Assembly: GCF_000969415.1 (NCBI RefSeq)
Contig: NZ_JZEX01000055.1
Location: 1-32,686 of the forward strand
DNA: 32,686 nucleotides
Origin: Devosia geojensis
GTDB taxonomy: Bacteria > Pseudomonadota > Alphaproteobacteria > Rhizobiales > Devosiaceae
Direction: 5' to 3'
Shown here piece after piece: positions 7,955 through 16,020 of this stretch (within the stretch, counting starts at the first letter, position 1; every line of letters starts with the position of its first letter). The translations under genes were made by a program, and so were the position numbers. The notes below the pieces were generated by a model that worked only from the letters and a program-made list of their open reading frames with translations, did not search any database and had not been told where the DNA came from.

Positions 7955-9144
7955 TGGGCTGCCACCCCCGCATGTCGCGCCGACGCGGGGGCGATGACAT
8001 CCAGATCGGCGGCGGGGATGAAGCCGGCCGCATAGAGCCCGGCTGCATCCTCGCAGATCACCCGTGCGCCATCCCTGCAGAGATCGGCGAGTTCGGCCCA
8101 GGTTTGACGCGGTGCGGGCAGCGACCAGTCCGTCTCGGAGGGCGGCACATAGGCGGGCACGCGCCGTTCCGCAGACGCGGCGGCGCCGAGGCGTAGCTGC
8201 CCACGTAGCGTTGTCGACCTGCGAGCCGGCGCCGCTGCGCGCCGCTGCCGGTCGGCAAGCGAGCCCCAGAGGTTGGAGACGAGGCGGGGATCGCGGACAA
8301 TCGACGCGATTGCGCCGATGGCGTCGCGCTGCTTGATGGCGGCCACCAGCCGCTCATAGGCGTGGCTGCGGGTCAGGCGCGCCAATCGTTCGGCAAGTGC
8401 TGCCTCGACGGCGGGCGTGAAGGGACCTTGACCGGCGAGCCGGCGCTGGTTGTCGATCATGGCCGCGACGTCTCCGGCCGAGAGGCGGTGCGAGATCGAG
8501 CCGGCGTGGCGGCGGTAGAGATACCAGGGTTCGGCGACGACCTGCATGTTCGCTCCGGCGAGGAGAAGCCGGAGGACGAGGTCGTAGTCCTCGCCGATGC
8601 GCAGCGTCTCGTCGTAGCGCGCGCCGGCAAGGGCGGAGACCTTGATGAGGGGCTTGAGGTAGCCGAGCGGCGCGGTACCCGGGCGGATGCCGGCGAGGAT
8701 CCATTCCTCGGGCGGGACGCGGAAGGCTCGAGGGCTGCCGTCGGTCAGGAGGAGGCGGGCAGGTGAGCCATCCTCATGGAAGTGCAGGAGATCGTCGGCA
8801 ACGATATCGGAGTCGAAATGAGCGGCGGCGGCCAGCAGCCGCTCGAAGCGCTCCGGGTGGATGATGTCGTCGGAATCGACGACGGCGATCCACTGGCCCT
8901 GTGCCAACTCCAACGCCCGGTTGCGGGCGCGGGCGGGGCCGCCATTGCCATCCGCCTCGACGAGGCGCACGCGATGGTCGCGGTCCATGAACGCGCGCAC
9001 GAAATCGAGGCTGTCGTCGCCGGAGGCATCGTCGGAGACGATGACTTCGAGATCGGCAACGGTCTGGCCGAGCACGCTTTCGAGCGCCCGCACGATCTTG
9101 CGGCCGGCCCGGTAGTTGGCCATGACGACAGAGATCAGCGGCAC
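7951..9144 (-). CDS. exoO: Family 2 glycosyltransferase, ExoO-like
   Basis: A 397-residue GT2 enzyme. The N-terminal domain shows SVVMANYRAGRKIVRALESV, the nucleotide-binding SDDASGDDS near 37-45, the GPARARNRAL block, and VDSDDIIHPERF near residue 92 containing the metal-binding DSDD. Further on, YLKPLIKV, the RIGEDYDLVLRLL motif and GSISHRLS resemble ExoO, the transferase adding a beta-1,6-glucose in succinoglycan; the acceptor here is inferred from that similarity. Start is GTG at 9144 (complement of CAC), with AAGGAG 6 bases upstream. The C-terminal 100 residues are arginine/alanine rich and less conserved. It follows the coiled-coil gene by 99 bases and overlaps exoQ. Confidence 0.82.
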   Translation of the reverse strand: MPLISVVMANYRAGRKIVRALESVLGQTVADLEVIVSDDASGDDSLDFVRAFMDRDHRVRLVEADGNGGPARARNRALELAQGQWIAVVDSDDIIHPERFERLLAAAAHFDSDIVADDLLHFHEDGSPARLLLTDGSPRAFRVPPEEWILAGIRPGTAPLGYLKPLIKVSALAGARYDETLRIGEDYDLVLRLLLAGANMQVVAEPWYLYRRHAGSISHRLSAGDVAAMIDNQRRLAGQGPFTPAVEAALAERLARLTRSHAYERLVAAIKQRDAIGAIASIVRDPRLVSNLWGSLADRQRRAAAPARRSTTLRGQLRLGAAASAERRVPAYVPPSETDWSLPAPRQTWAELADLCRDGARVICEDAAGLYAAGFIPAADLDVIAPASARHAGVAAQ

Positions 9145-9243
9145 TTGCGCTCCTTCAAGCTGGGGCGTGACTCAGGCATGATTTCGCCAACCGGCTGCGT
9201 GAGCTTCGCGAGCGATCGGTCGGCGGCCGCCGGGCGAAGGCCT

Positions 9244-9609
9244 TCAGAGGTCCGTGCCGTCGAGCACCGCGTCGACGTCAGCGAGCATCTTGTTCAACTG
9301 GGCGATATGCTCGGTGATCTGCTTGATGCGGCGGCTTGCGGCGGCGGCGTTGTCCTCGGCCTGCCGGATCGCCTCTTCCTCGGCGCTGTCTCGCTCGGCG
9401 AACTCCGGGGAGTTGTCGAGCAGGCTCGTGGCCTGTGCGTAGTAGACGTCGAGGCGGCGCTGCAGGCCATCCCGCTCACGGGTCGCGCCCTCGATGGCCG
9501 AAGCGATCGAGCGGCGCACGGTCATGAAACGATCGAGATCGGTATTGGCGTCACGCGCCGGATTGCGGGTGCGGAACATCCTCGAGCCCATGGAGAGTAT
9601 AGAGGCCAT
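9244..9609 (-). CDS. Hypothetical coiled-coil protein inside the exo operon (121 aa)
   Basis: I do not recognise a family. The 121-residue protein is strongly charged and almost wholly helical: after a short basic N-terminus (about 1-20) come two predicted helices, about 22-65 and 75-115, with heptad-like spacing (RRLDVYYAQ, then IRQAEDNAAA and IKQITEHIAQLNKML). There is no signal peptide or membrane segment, so it should be cytoplasmic and perhaps oligomeric. The ATG at 9609 has GGAGTT about 6 bases upstream. It lies 41 bases after exoY and 99 before the exoO-like gene on the same strand, so it is probably cotranscribed. A scaffold or regulator of the priming or glycosyltransferase complex is possible but unproven. 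Confidence 0.72.
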   Translation of the reverse strand: MASILSMGSRMFRTRNPARDANTDLDRFMTVRRSIASAIEGATRERDGLQRRLDVYYAQATSLLDNSPEFAERDSAEEEAIRQAEDNAAAASRRIKQITEHIAQLNKMLADVDAVLDGTDL

Positions 9610-9650
9610 GTTCTAACTCCCGATCGATCCGAAACGCAAACCGCCGGTGC

Positions 9651-10322
9651 TCAGCGGCTGCCGGTGCGCGACAGCACGACCTTGACAGTGCGCAGCATGA
9701 TCATGATGTCGCCGAAGAATGACCATTCCCTTACATACTGCGCATCGAGCTGCACGCGCTGGTCGTAGTCGACATCGCTGCGTCCGCTGACCTGCCAGAG
9801 GCCGGTGAGGCCGGGGCGGGTGCTGGCGTAGGCGGCGATGTCGCCACCATAGCGCACGATCTCGGCTTGGACGATGGGGCGGGGTCCCACGAGGCTCATC
9901 TCGCCGCGGACGACGTTGATGAGCTGCGGCAGCTCATCAAGGCTCGTCTCGCGCAGGAACCGGCCGATGCCGGTCACGCGCGGGTCGTTGCGCAGCTTCT
10001 GGGTGGCATCCCATTCGGCCTTGGCCGCGGGGAACATCTCGAGATGCCGCGCCAGGGCTTCCTGGGAATTGACGACCATCGAACGGAACTTCAGGCAGCG
10101 GAAGCGCTTGCCTTTGTGCCCTATGCGCTCGTGAGCGAAGAACACCGGGCCCCTGTCGGTCGAGAACATGATGACGGCGATGAAGAACATCGCGGGCAGG
10201 GCGCAGAAGAGCAGGATCGACGCCGTGGTGACGTCGAAGGCGCGTTTCAGCGTGCCACCCTTGGGCTCGCCGACTTCCGATGCGATCTGCGAAACATCCA
10301 AACCAGCATTGATGACGGACAT
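9651..10322 (-). CDS. exoY: Undecaprenyl-phosphate sugar-1-phosphate transferase (ExoY-like priming enzyme)
   Basis: A 223-residue bacterial sugar transferase, nearly the size of rhizobial ExoY. An N-terminal KRAFDVTTASILLF membrane segment (about 27-54) leads to the catalytic domain: FFAHERIGHKGKRFRCLKFR with the conserved lysine, KLRNDPRVTGIGRFLRETSLDELPQ at about 109-133 with the catalytic Asp-Glu pair, NVVRGEMSLVGPRP at about 136-149, and RPGLTGLWQVSGR at about 169-181. It transfers the first sugar phosphate (galactose-1-phosphate for ExoY) to undecaprenyl phosphate at the inner membrane. The frame is open to 10514, but ATG 10322 gives the family length; its ribosome site is weak. First large gene of the minus block. 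Confidence 0.92.
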   Translation of the reverse strand: MSVINAGLDVSQIASEVGEPKGGTLKRAFDVTTASILLFCALPAMFFIAVIMFSTDRGPVFFAHERIGHKGKRFRCLKFRSMVVNSQEALARHLEMFPAAKAEWDATQKLRNDPRVTGIGRFLRETSLDELPQLINVVRGEMSLVGPRPIVQAEIVRYGGDIAAYASTRPGLTGLWQVSGRSDVDYDQRVQLDAQYVREWSFFGDIMIMLRTVKVVLSRTGSR

Positions 10323-10801
10323 TTTCTTAAAACCCGCACTGAGGAAATGACATTGGCTGCGTTTCCGGTCCCAGGATTCAGGCTGAACGTTCCGGGACAG
10401 GGCCGTATCTCTGGTAAGCGCGAAACACGGCTGTTTCGTAATCAAGGGCCAAGGCGAGCCGCGAGGGGCACGCCGTGAGAGATTGGTTACAGGCGCCAAG
10501 GGCTGATCGGACATCGAAAGGGTGCTGGGACCCCCAACTCAATCAGCCGGCCTCAATAAGCTTGAAGGGAACATGAATGGCAAACAGCTGCAACACTTCG
10601 GCTGCATGGCAGTCATGCACGGGCGCTGCCCTAAAAAGGGCCAAATCTCTACGGTCGGGAGGTGAGACGTCGAGGGTGCGGCGCTATGGTGAACACGCGC
10701 CCAAAAAGTGTGCAACTTTGCGGCTACTTCAAATATAGCCGGCGGGAAACGTGGCAGGGTGATGTAATATTCATCTCAGCCGCGTTGTTCGAGTGCCCAG
10801 G
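10323..10801. other. Intergenic region upstream of exoY
   Basis: About 480 bases with no convincing gene. It should contain the exoY promoter (reading leftward). The clearest structure is an inverted repeat at 10421-10438, CGAAACA and TGTTTCG around a 4-base spacer, about 100 bases upstream of exoY; this could be an operator. A weaker mirrored pair around 10720-10741 (GGCTA and TAGCC) flanks an AT-rich stretch. No promoter boxes can be assigned with confidence. Confidence 0.4.
10421..10438. promoter_or_regulatory. Candidate operator palindrome upstream of exoY
   Basis: CGAAACA at 10421-10427 and TGTTTCG at 10432-10438 are exact reverse complements with a 4-base spacer. Its place about 100 bases upstream of the exoY start suits a regulator site. 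The binding protein is unknown, and it could also be a chance hairpin. Confidence 0.35.
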
Positions 10802-10990
10802 TCAGAGGGTAAACAGGAAGACGATGCCGTTCCACAGGAGGTAGACTCCGGCCCAGCCGGCGACGATCACGGCAAGCGCCGTCACGCCCCATGGCCAGCG
10901 CGACCAGATGGTCTTGCGGTCATCGAGGTTCGGGGCGTGCAGATGCGTATTGCCGACGACGGCTTTGTCGTCGTGCCCGTCCTGCTGCAT
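10802..10990 (-). CDS. Small membrane protein upstream of exoY (62 aa)
   Basis: A short ORF whose ATG at 10990 follows an excellent AGGAGG ribosome site 5 bases upstream. The first 33 residues are hydrophilic and rich in Asp, His and Gln; residues 34-60 are a single hydrophobic helix (WGVTALAVIVAGWAGVYLLW and on), giving an N-in or N-out one-pass protein with almost no tail. No family is recognised. In Sinorhizobium the small membrane-associated ExoX is encoded immediately upstream of exoY and restrains exopolysaccharide synthesis; this gene has the same position and strand, though I see no sequence match. The frame continues upstream to 11026 but that start has no comparable ribosome site. 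It could also be unrelated to the exo genes. Confidence 0.6.
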   Translation of the reverse strand: MQQDGHDDKAVVGNTHLHAPNLDDRKTIWSRWPWGVTALAVIVAGWAGVYLLWNGIVFLFTL

Positions 10991-11134
10991 GCGAACCTCC
11001 TCGTCTCGTGTGGGTGCCTGCGACACCAGTTACTTATGCGCGCCGCTCCAGGAAAGCTGCAGGCGTCACGGCGAAGTGACCCCTGTTTTCGCTGGAACGC
11101 CTTACTTGCGGTAAACGCGGGCCTCTGCCCTGCG

Positions 11135-11158
11135 GTCGCGCTCCGCGACGGCTTTTTT
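11135..11158 (+). terminator. Orphan rho-independent terminator-like hairpin
   Basis: GTCGCG at 11135-11140 and CGCGAC at 11144-11149 form a perfect 6-bp stem with a CTC loop, followed after GGC by six T residues at 11153-11158. No plus-strand gene ends here; the nearest gene upstream runs the other way. It may end a small RNA transcribed rightward from within 10991-11130, or be fortuitous. Confidence 0.4.
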
Positions 11159-11693
11159 GTATGAGGCGCCAACCCCTATCCATCGGCCAACTGCAAACGG
11201 CTTCCGCTTTCTGCCGATTCCCGGGCGTTTCGCGCGCTCGCCGCTTCCTGTGGTCGAAAGTAGCCGCGCTGCAAAAACTGCCGATCCGGGTTCTGGCCAG
11301 AGCCGAATTTCGATCAGCCTCAGTTGCGCAGTAATAGCCGTTGGAAAGGGAAACTACAATGCGCATCCCCCTCAACTCTCCACAGGACCTTCGTTGCAGT
11401 TGATGCCTATCAAAAGAGCTCGCTCAGCGTCGCGGCATCAAGTGAACTGCCTGATTAATGTGCATCGTTGCCGTATTGTTAGGCAGTGATCGTGCAGTTT
11501 TTCTAAAATTTTTCTCGCAATCCCTGCATTCAATTGCCCAGCACGGGTAGACACGTTTTTGTCATCATAAGTTCACGTGCCGCCGTTTGTGGCAGATTTT
11601 GGGCCGAGGGCTTTGAATGTGCCTTCGTGTTGCTTGCATCGTAGGTATGCATCGCGCCGAACTCTTTATAGTAGACTTTGCGTACCCCCTATG

Positions 11694-11710
11694 GTGCCCT
11701 TCCAGGGCAC
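11694..11710 (+). promoter_or_regulatory. Hairpin in the exoN leader
   Basis: GTGCCCT and AGGGCAC form a 7-bp stem around TCC, ending 15 bases before the AGGAG ribosome site of exoN. It may affect message stability or translation, or be an operator. Confidence 0.35.
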
Positions 11711-11737
11711 AACGTTACTAACCTCAGGAGTTCGTCC

Positions 11738-12649
11738 ATGGTGAAACGTGTCAGGACTGCCGTCTTCCCCGTCGCAGGGCTTGGAACACGGTTCCTGCCG
11801 GCAACCAAGGCCATGCCGAAGGAAATGCTGACGGTCGTCGACCGCCCGCTCATCCAATATGCGGTCGACGAGGCGCGCGAAGCGGGCATCGAGCATTTCG
11901 TCTTCGTGACCGGCCGCAACAAGGGCGTGATCGAAGACCACTTCGATCGTCAGTTCGAGTTGGAGACTACACTGGAAGCGCGCGGCAAATCAGCTGCGCT
12001 CGCCGAACTGCAAAAAGACCTGCCGTCGGCCGGCCGCACGAGCTTCACCCGCCAGCAGGAGCCGCTCGGCCTCGGCCATGCGGTGTGGTGCGCGCGCGAT
12101 ATCGTGGGCAACGAACCGTTCGCTCTGTTGCTGCCCGACATGCTCTTCAAAGGCGAGCCGGGCGTCCTCAAGCAGATGATGGAGACCTACGAGGAAACCG
12201 GCGGCAACGTCATCGCCGTCGAGGAAGTGCCGCTCTCGGAAGTCTCGTCCTATGGCGTCGTCGCCAGGGGCGAAGGCTCGGACGAAGGCTTCCGCATCGC
12301 CGAGATGGTGGAAAAGCCCAAGCCCGAGAAGGCGCCGTCCAACCTCATCATCTCCGGCCGTTACATTCTGCAGCCGGAGGTCTTTTCCCTCCTTGCCGAC
12401 CAGCCCCGGGGGGCGGGCGGCGAAATCCAGATCACCGACGCCATGCAGACGCTGATGAAGAGCCAGCCCTTCATCGGTGTGAAGTACCGCGGGCAGTCGT
12501 TCGACTGCGGCTCCAAGGTCGGGTTCCTCACGGCCAACGTCGTCTACGCCCTGGATCGCGACGATATCCGCGATGGGTTCCTCGAGGCGCTGGGCAAGGT
12601 CGGGCTCGACAGCCGTCTGCCGAATCCGCTGCTGCGCGCGGCCGAATAG
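11738..12649 (+). CDS. exoN: UTP--glucose-1-phosphate uridylyltransferase (ExoN/GalU)
   Basis: A 303-residue nucleotidyltransferase making UDP-glucose from UTP and glucose-1-phosphate in the cytoplasm. The N-terminal loop [21 protein letters not shown] (residues 10-30) carries the nucleotide-binding signature; [18 protein letters not shown] follows, then LLLPDMLF near 128-135 with the metal aspartate, [19 protein letters not shown], and [10 protein letters not shown] with the C-terminal [14 protein letters not shown]. This is the standard GalU architecture and length. ATG 11738 is 7 bases after AGGAG; an open frame to 11678 is ignored for that reason. Within the exo cluster it supplies the glucose donor, as exoN does in rhizobia. 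It is transcribed alone and ends at a strong terminator facing exoP. Confidence 0.93.
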   Translation: MVKRVRTAVFPVAGLGTRFLPATKAMPKEMLTVVDRPLIQYAVDEAREAGIEHFVFVTGRNKGVIEDHFDRQFELETTLEARGKSAALAELQKDLPSAGRTSFTRQQEPLGLGHAVWCARDIVGNEPFALLLPDMLFKGEPGVLKQMMETYEETGGNVIAVEEVPLSEVSSYGVVARGEGSDEGFRIAEMVEKPKPEKAPSNLIISGRYILQPEVFSLLADQPRGAGGEIQITDAMQTLMKSQPFIGVKYRGQSFDCGSKVGFLTANVVYALDRDDIRDGFLEALGKVGLDSRLPNPLLRAAE

Positions 12650-12673
12650 CCGTTCGGCTATCATCCGCCACGA

Positions 12674-12704
12674 AAAGGGGCGCCACTTCGGGTGGCGCCC
12701 CTTT
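12674..12704. terminator. Bidirectional rho-independent terminator between exoN and exoP
   Basis: AAAGGGGCGCCAC at 12674-12686 pairs with GTGGCGCCCCTTT at 12692-12704 around a TTCGG loop: a 13-bp perfect stem with A residues on one side and T residues on the other. It lies 25 bases after the exoN stop and 39 bases after (on the minus strand) the exoP stop, so it can end both convergent transcripts. Confidence 0.85.
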
Positions 12705-12742
12705 CGTTTGAGCTGTCGGTGGGGAAATGTCGGGAGCCGGTG

Positions 12743-15055
12743 CTATTGCGCCGGTGTCTTCTGTCGCGGGGCCGGCGCAGGGGCGACCTGATAGTAGCGG
12801 TCATAGCTGCCGACGAACTGCTCGGCGGCGCCCGGATCGCTGTAGCGACCGAGGCGGGCGAAATTGACCTTGTTGAGCACGACGCCGATGATCTCGTCGG
12901 CGAACTGCGGCTCGTTCTCGACAAGGGCGCGCACCAGCCGGCGCGGCGTGCGGCCCCATTCGGTCACGAGGATGAAGCCGTCCGTCCAGGGCTGGATGGA
13001 GAGCGCATCGACCATGGGCCCCAGAGGGGGCAGATCGATCACCACATAGTCGAACTCGCGGCGGACTTCCTCGAGCAGCGTCTGAATGACCGGAGAGCTG
13101 AGGAAATCGTTGGAGGTCGCGGCCGTCGCCGAGGAGGTGGCCGGCAGGATGACGAGGCCGGTCTCGGCGTCGGTGCGCGCGATCTGGCGCCACGGCACGC
13201 CGACGGCCAGGTCCATGAGGCCGAGGCCGGCGTCGGGAGTGACGAGCTGGCTGGCAGCCGGCTGACGCAGGTCCGCATCGATCAGCAATACCTTGTCGCC
13301 GTTGACGGCGAGCATCTCGGCGAAAGAGACGGCGAAGGTCGTCTTGCCCTCGCCGGGCAGCACCGAAACGGTGCCGATCGTCACGGCGCGGCCGGCGCGA
13401 TGGCGCTTGCGCACCATGAGCTTGGCGGACTTGAGGGTTTCGAGGAAGGCCGTTGTCGGCGCGTTGGAGCGCCGCCCGATCACCTGGTCGCGGATATAGC
13501 GATGGTTCTGCAGCGCCGTTGCCTTCTTGCTGCGCCGGGTGCCGGCGCCGTTGAGGCGGGGCAGGTAGCCGATGAAGCGCAGCCCGAGCTCGTTGGCGAT
13601 CTGGCTGCCGATGCGGAAGGAGCGCTCGCGCAGCTCGTTGACCGCGCCCGCTCCCACGCCGAGGAAGGCGCCAAAGATCATGGCACCGGCGAGCACGAAG
13701 AGCGTGCGCGGACCGGACGGATCGCGCGGGAGTTCGGGATCGGTGATGATGCGCACGCCCGGAATCGGGAAGGACTGGCGCTGGATCGATTCCTCGTACC
13801 GTGACAGGTAGGTGTTGTAGAGCAGCCCCAGTGCCGACGAGCGCTGCTGGAGCTCGGTCAATTCGACCTGAGCCTGGTTGGTCTCGGCGGCGGCGCGTCC
13901 CTCGGCGTTGATCTGTTCGCGAAGCCCGTTTTCCTGGCGTTCGGCGACAGTGAGCTGATTGCGGTACTGCTCATTGAGGTTGCGCAGCTGGACGAAGATC
14001 TGGTCGTTGAGTGCATTCCGCTCCGCCTGCAACACCGCGATCTGCGGGTGGTCGGCGCCATAGGCGGCGGTGACCTCGTCGATACGGCGAACGATCGAGG
14101 CGTAGCGGGTGCGGATGGTGGCAATCTCGGTGCCGTCGATGCCGGGACCGTTGAGCATGGCCACGTTGTCGCCGGCGGTCTCCGGTCCGGCATCGATCAC
14201 GGTCTGCAGCTGGTTGGAGAGCGCGCGCACGCGTGAGGTTTCGGCCTGAGCCAGGACGAGCTGACTGGTCAAAGCCTCGAGGCGCTGGTTGCTCAGCGTC
14301 TGGTCCTCGCCGATGGTAAGGCCGCTCTCGCGCCGGAACTGCTCGACATCGAGGGTTGCCTGGCGCTGGCTGGCGCCGAGCTCGGTGAGGCGCCCCTGTA
14401 GCCAGTCGGTTGCCTGACGAGTGGCATCGAGATCGGCGTTGAGCTGATCCTGGACGAAAGCCAGGGCATAGGCGTTGGCGATGCGGTGGGCGAGCTCGGG
14501 CGAGGTGGTTTCGTAGGCGACGCGGATGACGGCGCTGCGCCCGACGCGCTCGACATCCACATTGGCGCGGAGCGCTCCCGCAGCTTCCTCGACGGTCGCC
14601 TGTGTCGCGGGCGGCTCGTCGTCGGAGCCGAACAGTGGCGAAAGCAGGCCGGTGACCACGCCCTTGATCCGCCGGGTGAAGGAGGGCGGAGGATTGAGGA
14701 ACTCCGGATCGGTCATCAGGTTCTCGGCCTGCGCCACGGCCGTGGCGATGCGACTCGATTTCAGGACCTCGATCTGGTTGAGGACCTCGGACTCCAGGTC
14801 CATGGCGCTGGTGGGCTGGGCCACCTCGCTCACCACCTCGCGCAGGTTCTTGTCGATGAGGATCTGGGCGGCCGACACATAGGTGCGTGGCGCCAGGGCG
14901 AGATAGAACACGCCGAGGCCGATCCCGAAGGCAAGGCCCAGCGCCAGCACCCGCCACTGGCGGCGCAGGACCGAGAGGATCCTGTCGACGTCGATGAACT
15001 TGAGATCGGCCAGCCGTGGGGCGTTCATGTCCGGGAAATTGCCTCGTTCAAGCAT
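12743..15055 (-). CDS. exoP: Polysaccharide co-polymerase with tyrosine-kinase domain (ExoP/Wzc-like)
   Basis: A roughly 770-residue inner-membrane protein controlling chain length and export. A Wzz-type N-terminus with a first membrane helix (about 36-56) is followed by a large periplasmic coiled-coil region to about 440, with the ADHPQIAVLQAE and PGVRIITDPELPRDPSGPR segments leading into the second helix (about 452-470). The C-terminal bacterial tyrosine kinase domain has Walker A VLPGEGKTT (about 566-574), Walker A' LLIDADLRQP (about 590-599) and the Walker B-type YVVIDLPPLGP. The tyrosine cluster at the end is small (SYDRYYQ). The frame is open to 15088; ATG 15055 is preferred because GAGGG lies 11 to 12 bases upstream. 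Last gene of exoL-exoA-exoM-exoP. Confidence 0.9.
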   Translation of the reverse strand: MLERGNFPDMNAPRLADLKFIDVDRILSVLRRQWRVLALGLAFGIGLGVFYLALAPRTYVSAAQILIDKNLREVVSEVAQPTSAMDLESEVLNQIEVLKSSRIATAVAQAENLMTDPEFLNPPPSFTRRIKGVVTGLLSPLFGSDDEPPATQATVEEAAGALRANVDVERVGRSAVIRVAYETTSPELAHRIANAYALAFVQDQLNADLDATRQATDWLQGRLTELGASQRQATLDVEQFRRESGLTIGEDQTLSNQRLEALTSQLVLAQAETSRVRALSNQLQTVIDAGPETAGDNVAMLNGPGIDGTEIATIRTRYASIVRRIDEVTAAYGADHPQIAVLQAERNALNDQIFVQLRNLNEQYRNQLTVAERQENGLREQINAEGRAAAETNQAQVELTELQQRSSALGLLYNTYLSRYEESIQRQSFPIPGVRIITDPELPRDPSGPRTLFVLAGAMIFGAFLGVGAGAVNELRERSFRIGSQIANELGLRFIGYLPRLNGAGTRRSKKATALQNHRYIRDQVIGRRSNAPTTAFLETLKSAKLMVRKRHRAGRAVTIGTVSVLPGEGKTTFAVSFAEMLAVNGDKVLLIDADLRQPAASQLVTPDAGLGLMDLAVGVPWRQIARTDAETGLVILPATSSATAATSNDFLSSPVIQTLLEEVRREFDYVVIDLPPLGPMVDALSIQPWTDGFILVTEWGRTPRRLVRALVENEPQFADEIIGVVLNKVNFARLGRYSDPGAAEQFVGSYDRYYQVAPAPAPRQKTPAQ

Positions 15056-15112
15056 GGGCGCGTTTTCCCTCTGTTGCGTTATGGTCATCGATAACCGGAT
15101 GATCGGGCGTGA

Positions 15113-16018
15113 TCATGACGGCTTGACTTCGCCGTAGTGGACGGCCTGGCGGGCGCCGAAGATGCCGCTGATGACGCCCATGTGCAGCACGGCGCGCAGG
15201 AGGTTGCGGCGCCAGTGAACGGGTGAAAAGGCGGTGGCGGCGGTCATGACGATGCAATACCCGGCCTTTGCGGCGGCTACGCCGGCGTCCTTTAGGTTGG
15301 GGCCGCCGGCAACGGCCTTCAGGCGCATGCCGTGGGTCTGCCCGGCGCGCAGACGCCGGCTGACGAGCCAGCCCATGCCGGCTCGGTTGGCGGGCACGGG
15401 CTCATAGACGATGGCGCCCGGCGCCTCGACGATGGCGCCGCCGAGGTCGCTGAGGCGATAGAAGAAATCGGTATCCTCGCCGCCGGATCTGCCCAGCGCC
15501 GGGTCGAAGCGCAGGATGTTGGCGGGCGCTGACCAACGGATCAGCACGTTGCAGGTATAGCCGGTGCGGATGGCGCCGTTGACGATGACGGGCAGGGTGG
15601 AATGGAAATCGCCCTCGACCAGCCAGCCGGGGGAGGCGGGGGAGTAGACCGCGCGCACGGGGCCGAGCACGGCAGCGGCCCCGGACGCTTCGGCAGCTTC
15701 GAGCAGCTTTTCGAGCCATACGCGAGAGACGGTCTCGTCATCGTCGACGAAGGCGATGAATTCGGCGCTCGCTTCGTCGAGGCAGGCGTTGCGGGCGATG
15801 GAGATGTTGGCCGCGGGGCTGTGGAGATAGATGATCGGGAAGGGAAAGGTCTGGGCGATCCGCTCGACCAGTGGGCGGGCCGACGGCGTTTCGTCGTTGT
15901 CGGAGACGATCACGCGCACGTCGGTTTCGCCCACCTGCAGGGCGGCGATGGACGCCAGCGTTTCGGCCAGATGCGGCCGGCGGAAGGTGCAGATGCAGAT
16001 ATCGACGCTTCTTGCCAT
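15113..16018 (-). CDS. exoM: Succinoglycan-type glycosyltransferase ExoM (GT2)
   Basis: A 301-residue family 2 glycosyltransferase. Marks are VDICICTFRRPHLAETLASI at the N-terminus, VIVSDNDETPSARPLVERI, the NISIARNACLDEAS block, FVDDDETVS with the metal-binding aspartates near residue 97, a GDFHSTLPV segment, TGYTCNVLIR, GRSGGEDTDFFYRL with the catalytic-region Glu-Asp, and SRRLRAGQTHG. The order and wording closely follow ExoM, which adds a beta-1,4-glucose to the growing lipid-linked oligosaccharide. The open frame begins at 16204, but ATG 16018 starts the conserved domain and has AAGGA 7 bases upstream. It starts 2 bases after the exoA stop and ends 57 bases before exoP. Confidence 0.9.
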   Translation of the reverse strand: MARSVDICICTFRRPHLAETLASIAALQVGETDVRVIVSDNDETPSARPLVERIAQTFPFPIIYLHSPAANISIARNACLDEASAEFIAFVDDDETVSRVWLEKLLEAAEASGAAAVLGPVRAVYSPASPGWLVEGDFHSTLPVIVNGAIRTGYTCNVLIRWSAPANILRFDPALGRSGGEDTDFFYRLSDLGGAIVEAPGAIVYEPVPANRAGMGWLVSRRLRAGQTHGMRLKAVAGGPNLKDAGVAAAKAGYCIVMTAATAFSPVHWRRNLLRAVLHMGVISGIFGARQAVHYGEVKPS

Positions 16019-16020
16019 GC

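Larger units (their letters stand above)
10991..11737. other. Long intergenic region upstream of exoN
   Basis: About 750 bases without a convincing protein gene; the short open frames here lack ribosome sites and family features. Visible structures are a terminator-like hairpin with a T-run at 11135-11158 on the plus strand, a TCTGGCCAGA palindrome at 11292-11301, an AT-rich tract near 11500-11530, and a hairpin in the presumed exoN leader at 11694-11710. Base composition is lower in GC from about 11440 to 11690 than in the flanking genes, as expected of a promoter region. Confidence 0.5.

Noticed and set aside
10323..10514. Longer N-terminus for exoY (ATG 10514)
   Set aside because: It adds 64 residues unlike any sugar transferase and would exceed the usual ExoY length; ATG 10322 fits the family.
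10991..11158. Possible 6S-like RNA because of a CGCTCCGCG stretch before the terminator
   Set aside because: The resemblance is limited to a few bases and no long 6S-type double-stranded fold could be traced by eye.
11157..11489. Open frame of 110 codons on the plus strand upstream of exoN
   Set aside because: No ribosome site, no recognisable domain, Arg/Ser/Pro-rich composition; it starts in the T-run of the terminator-like hairpin.
12692..13804. Open frame of 370 codons on the plus strand inside exoP
   Set aside because: Antisense to the ExoP kinase domain with Walker motifs; no ribosome site or domain.
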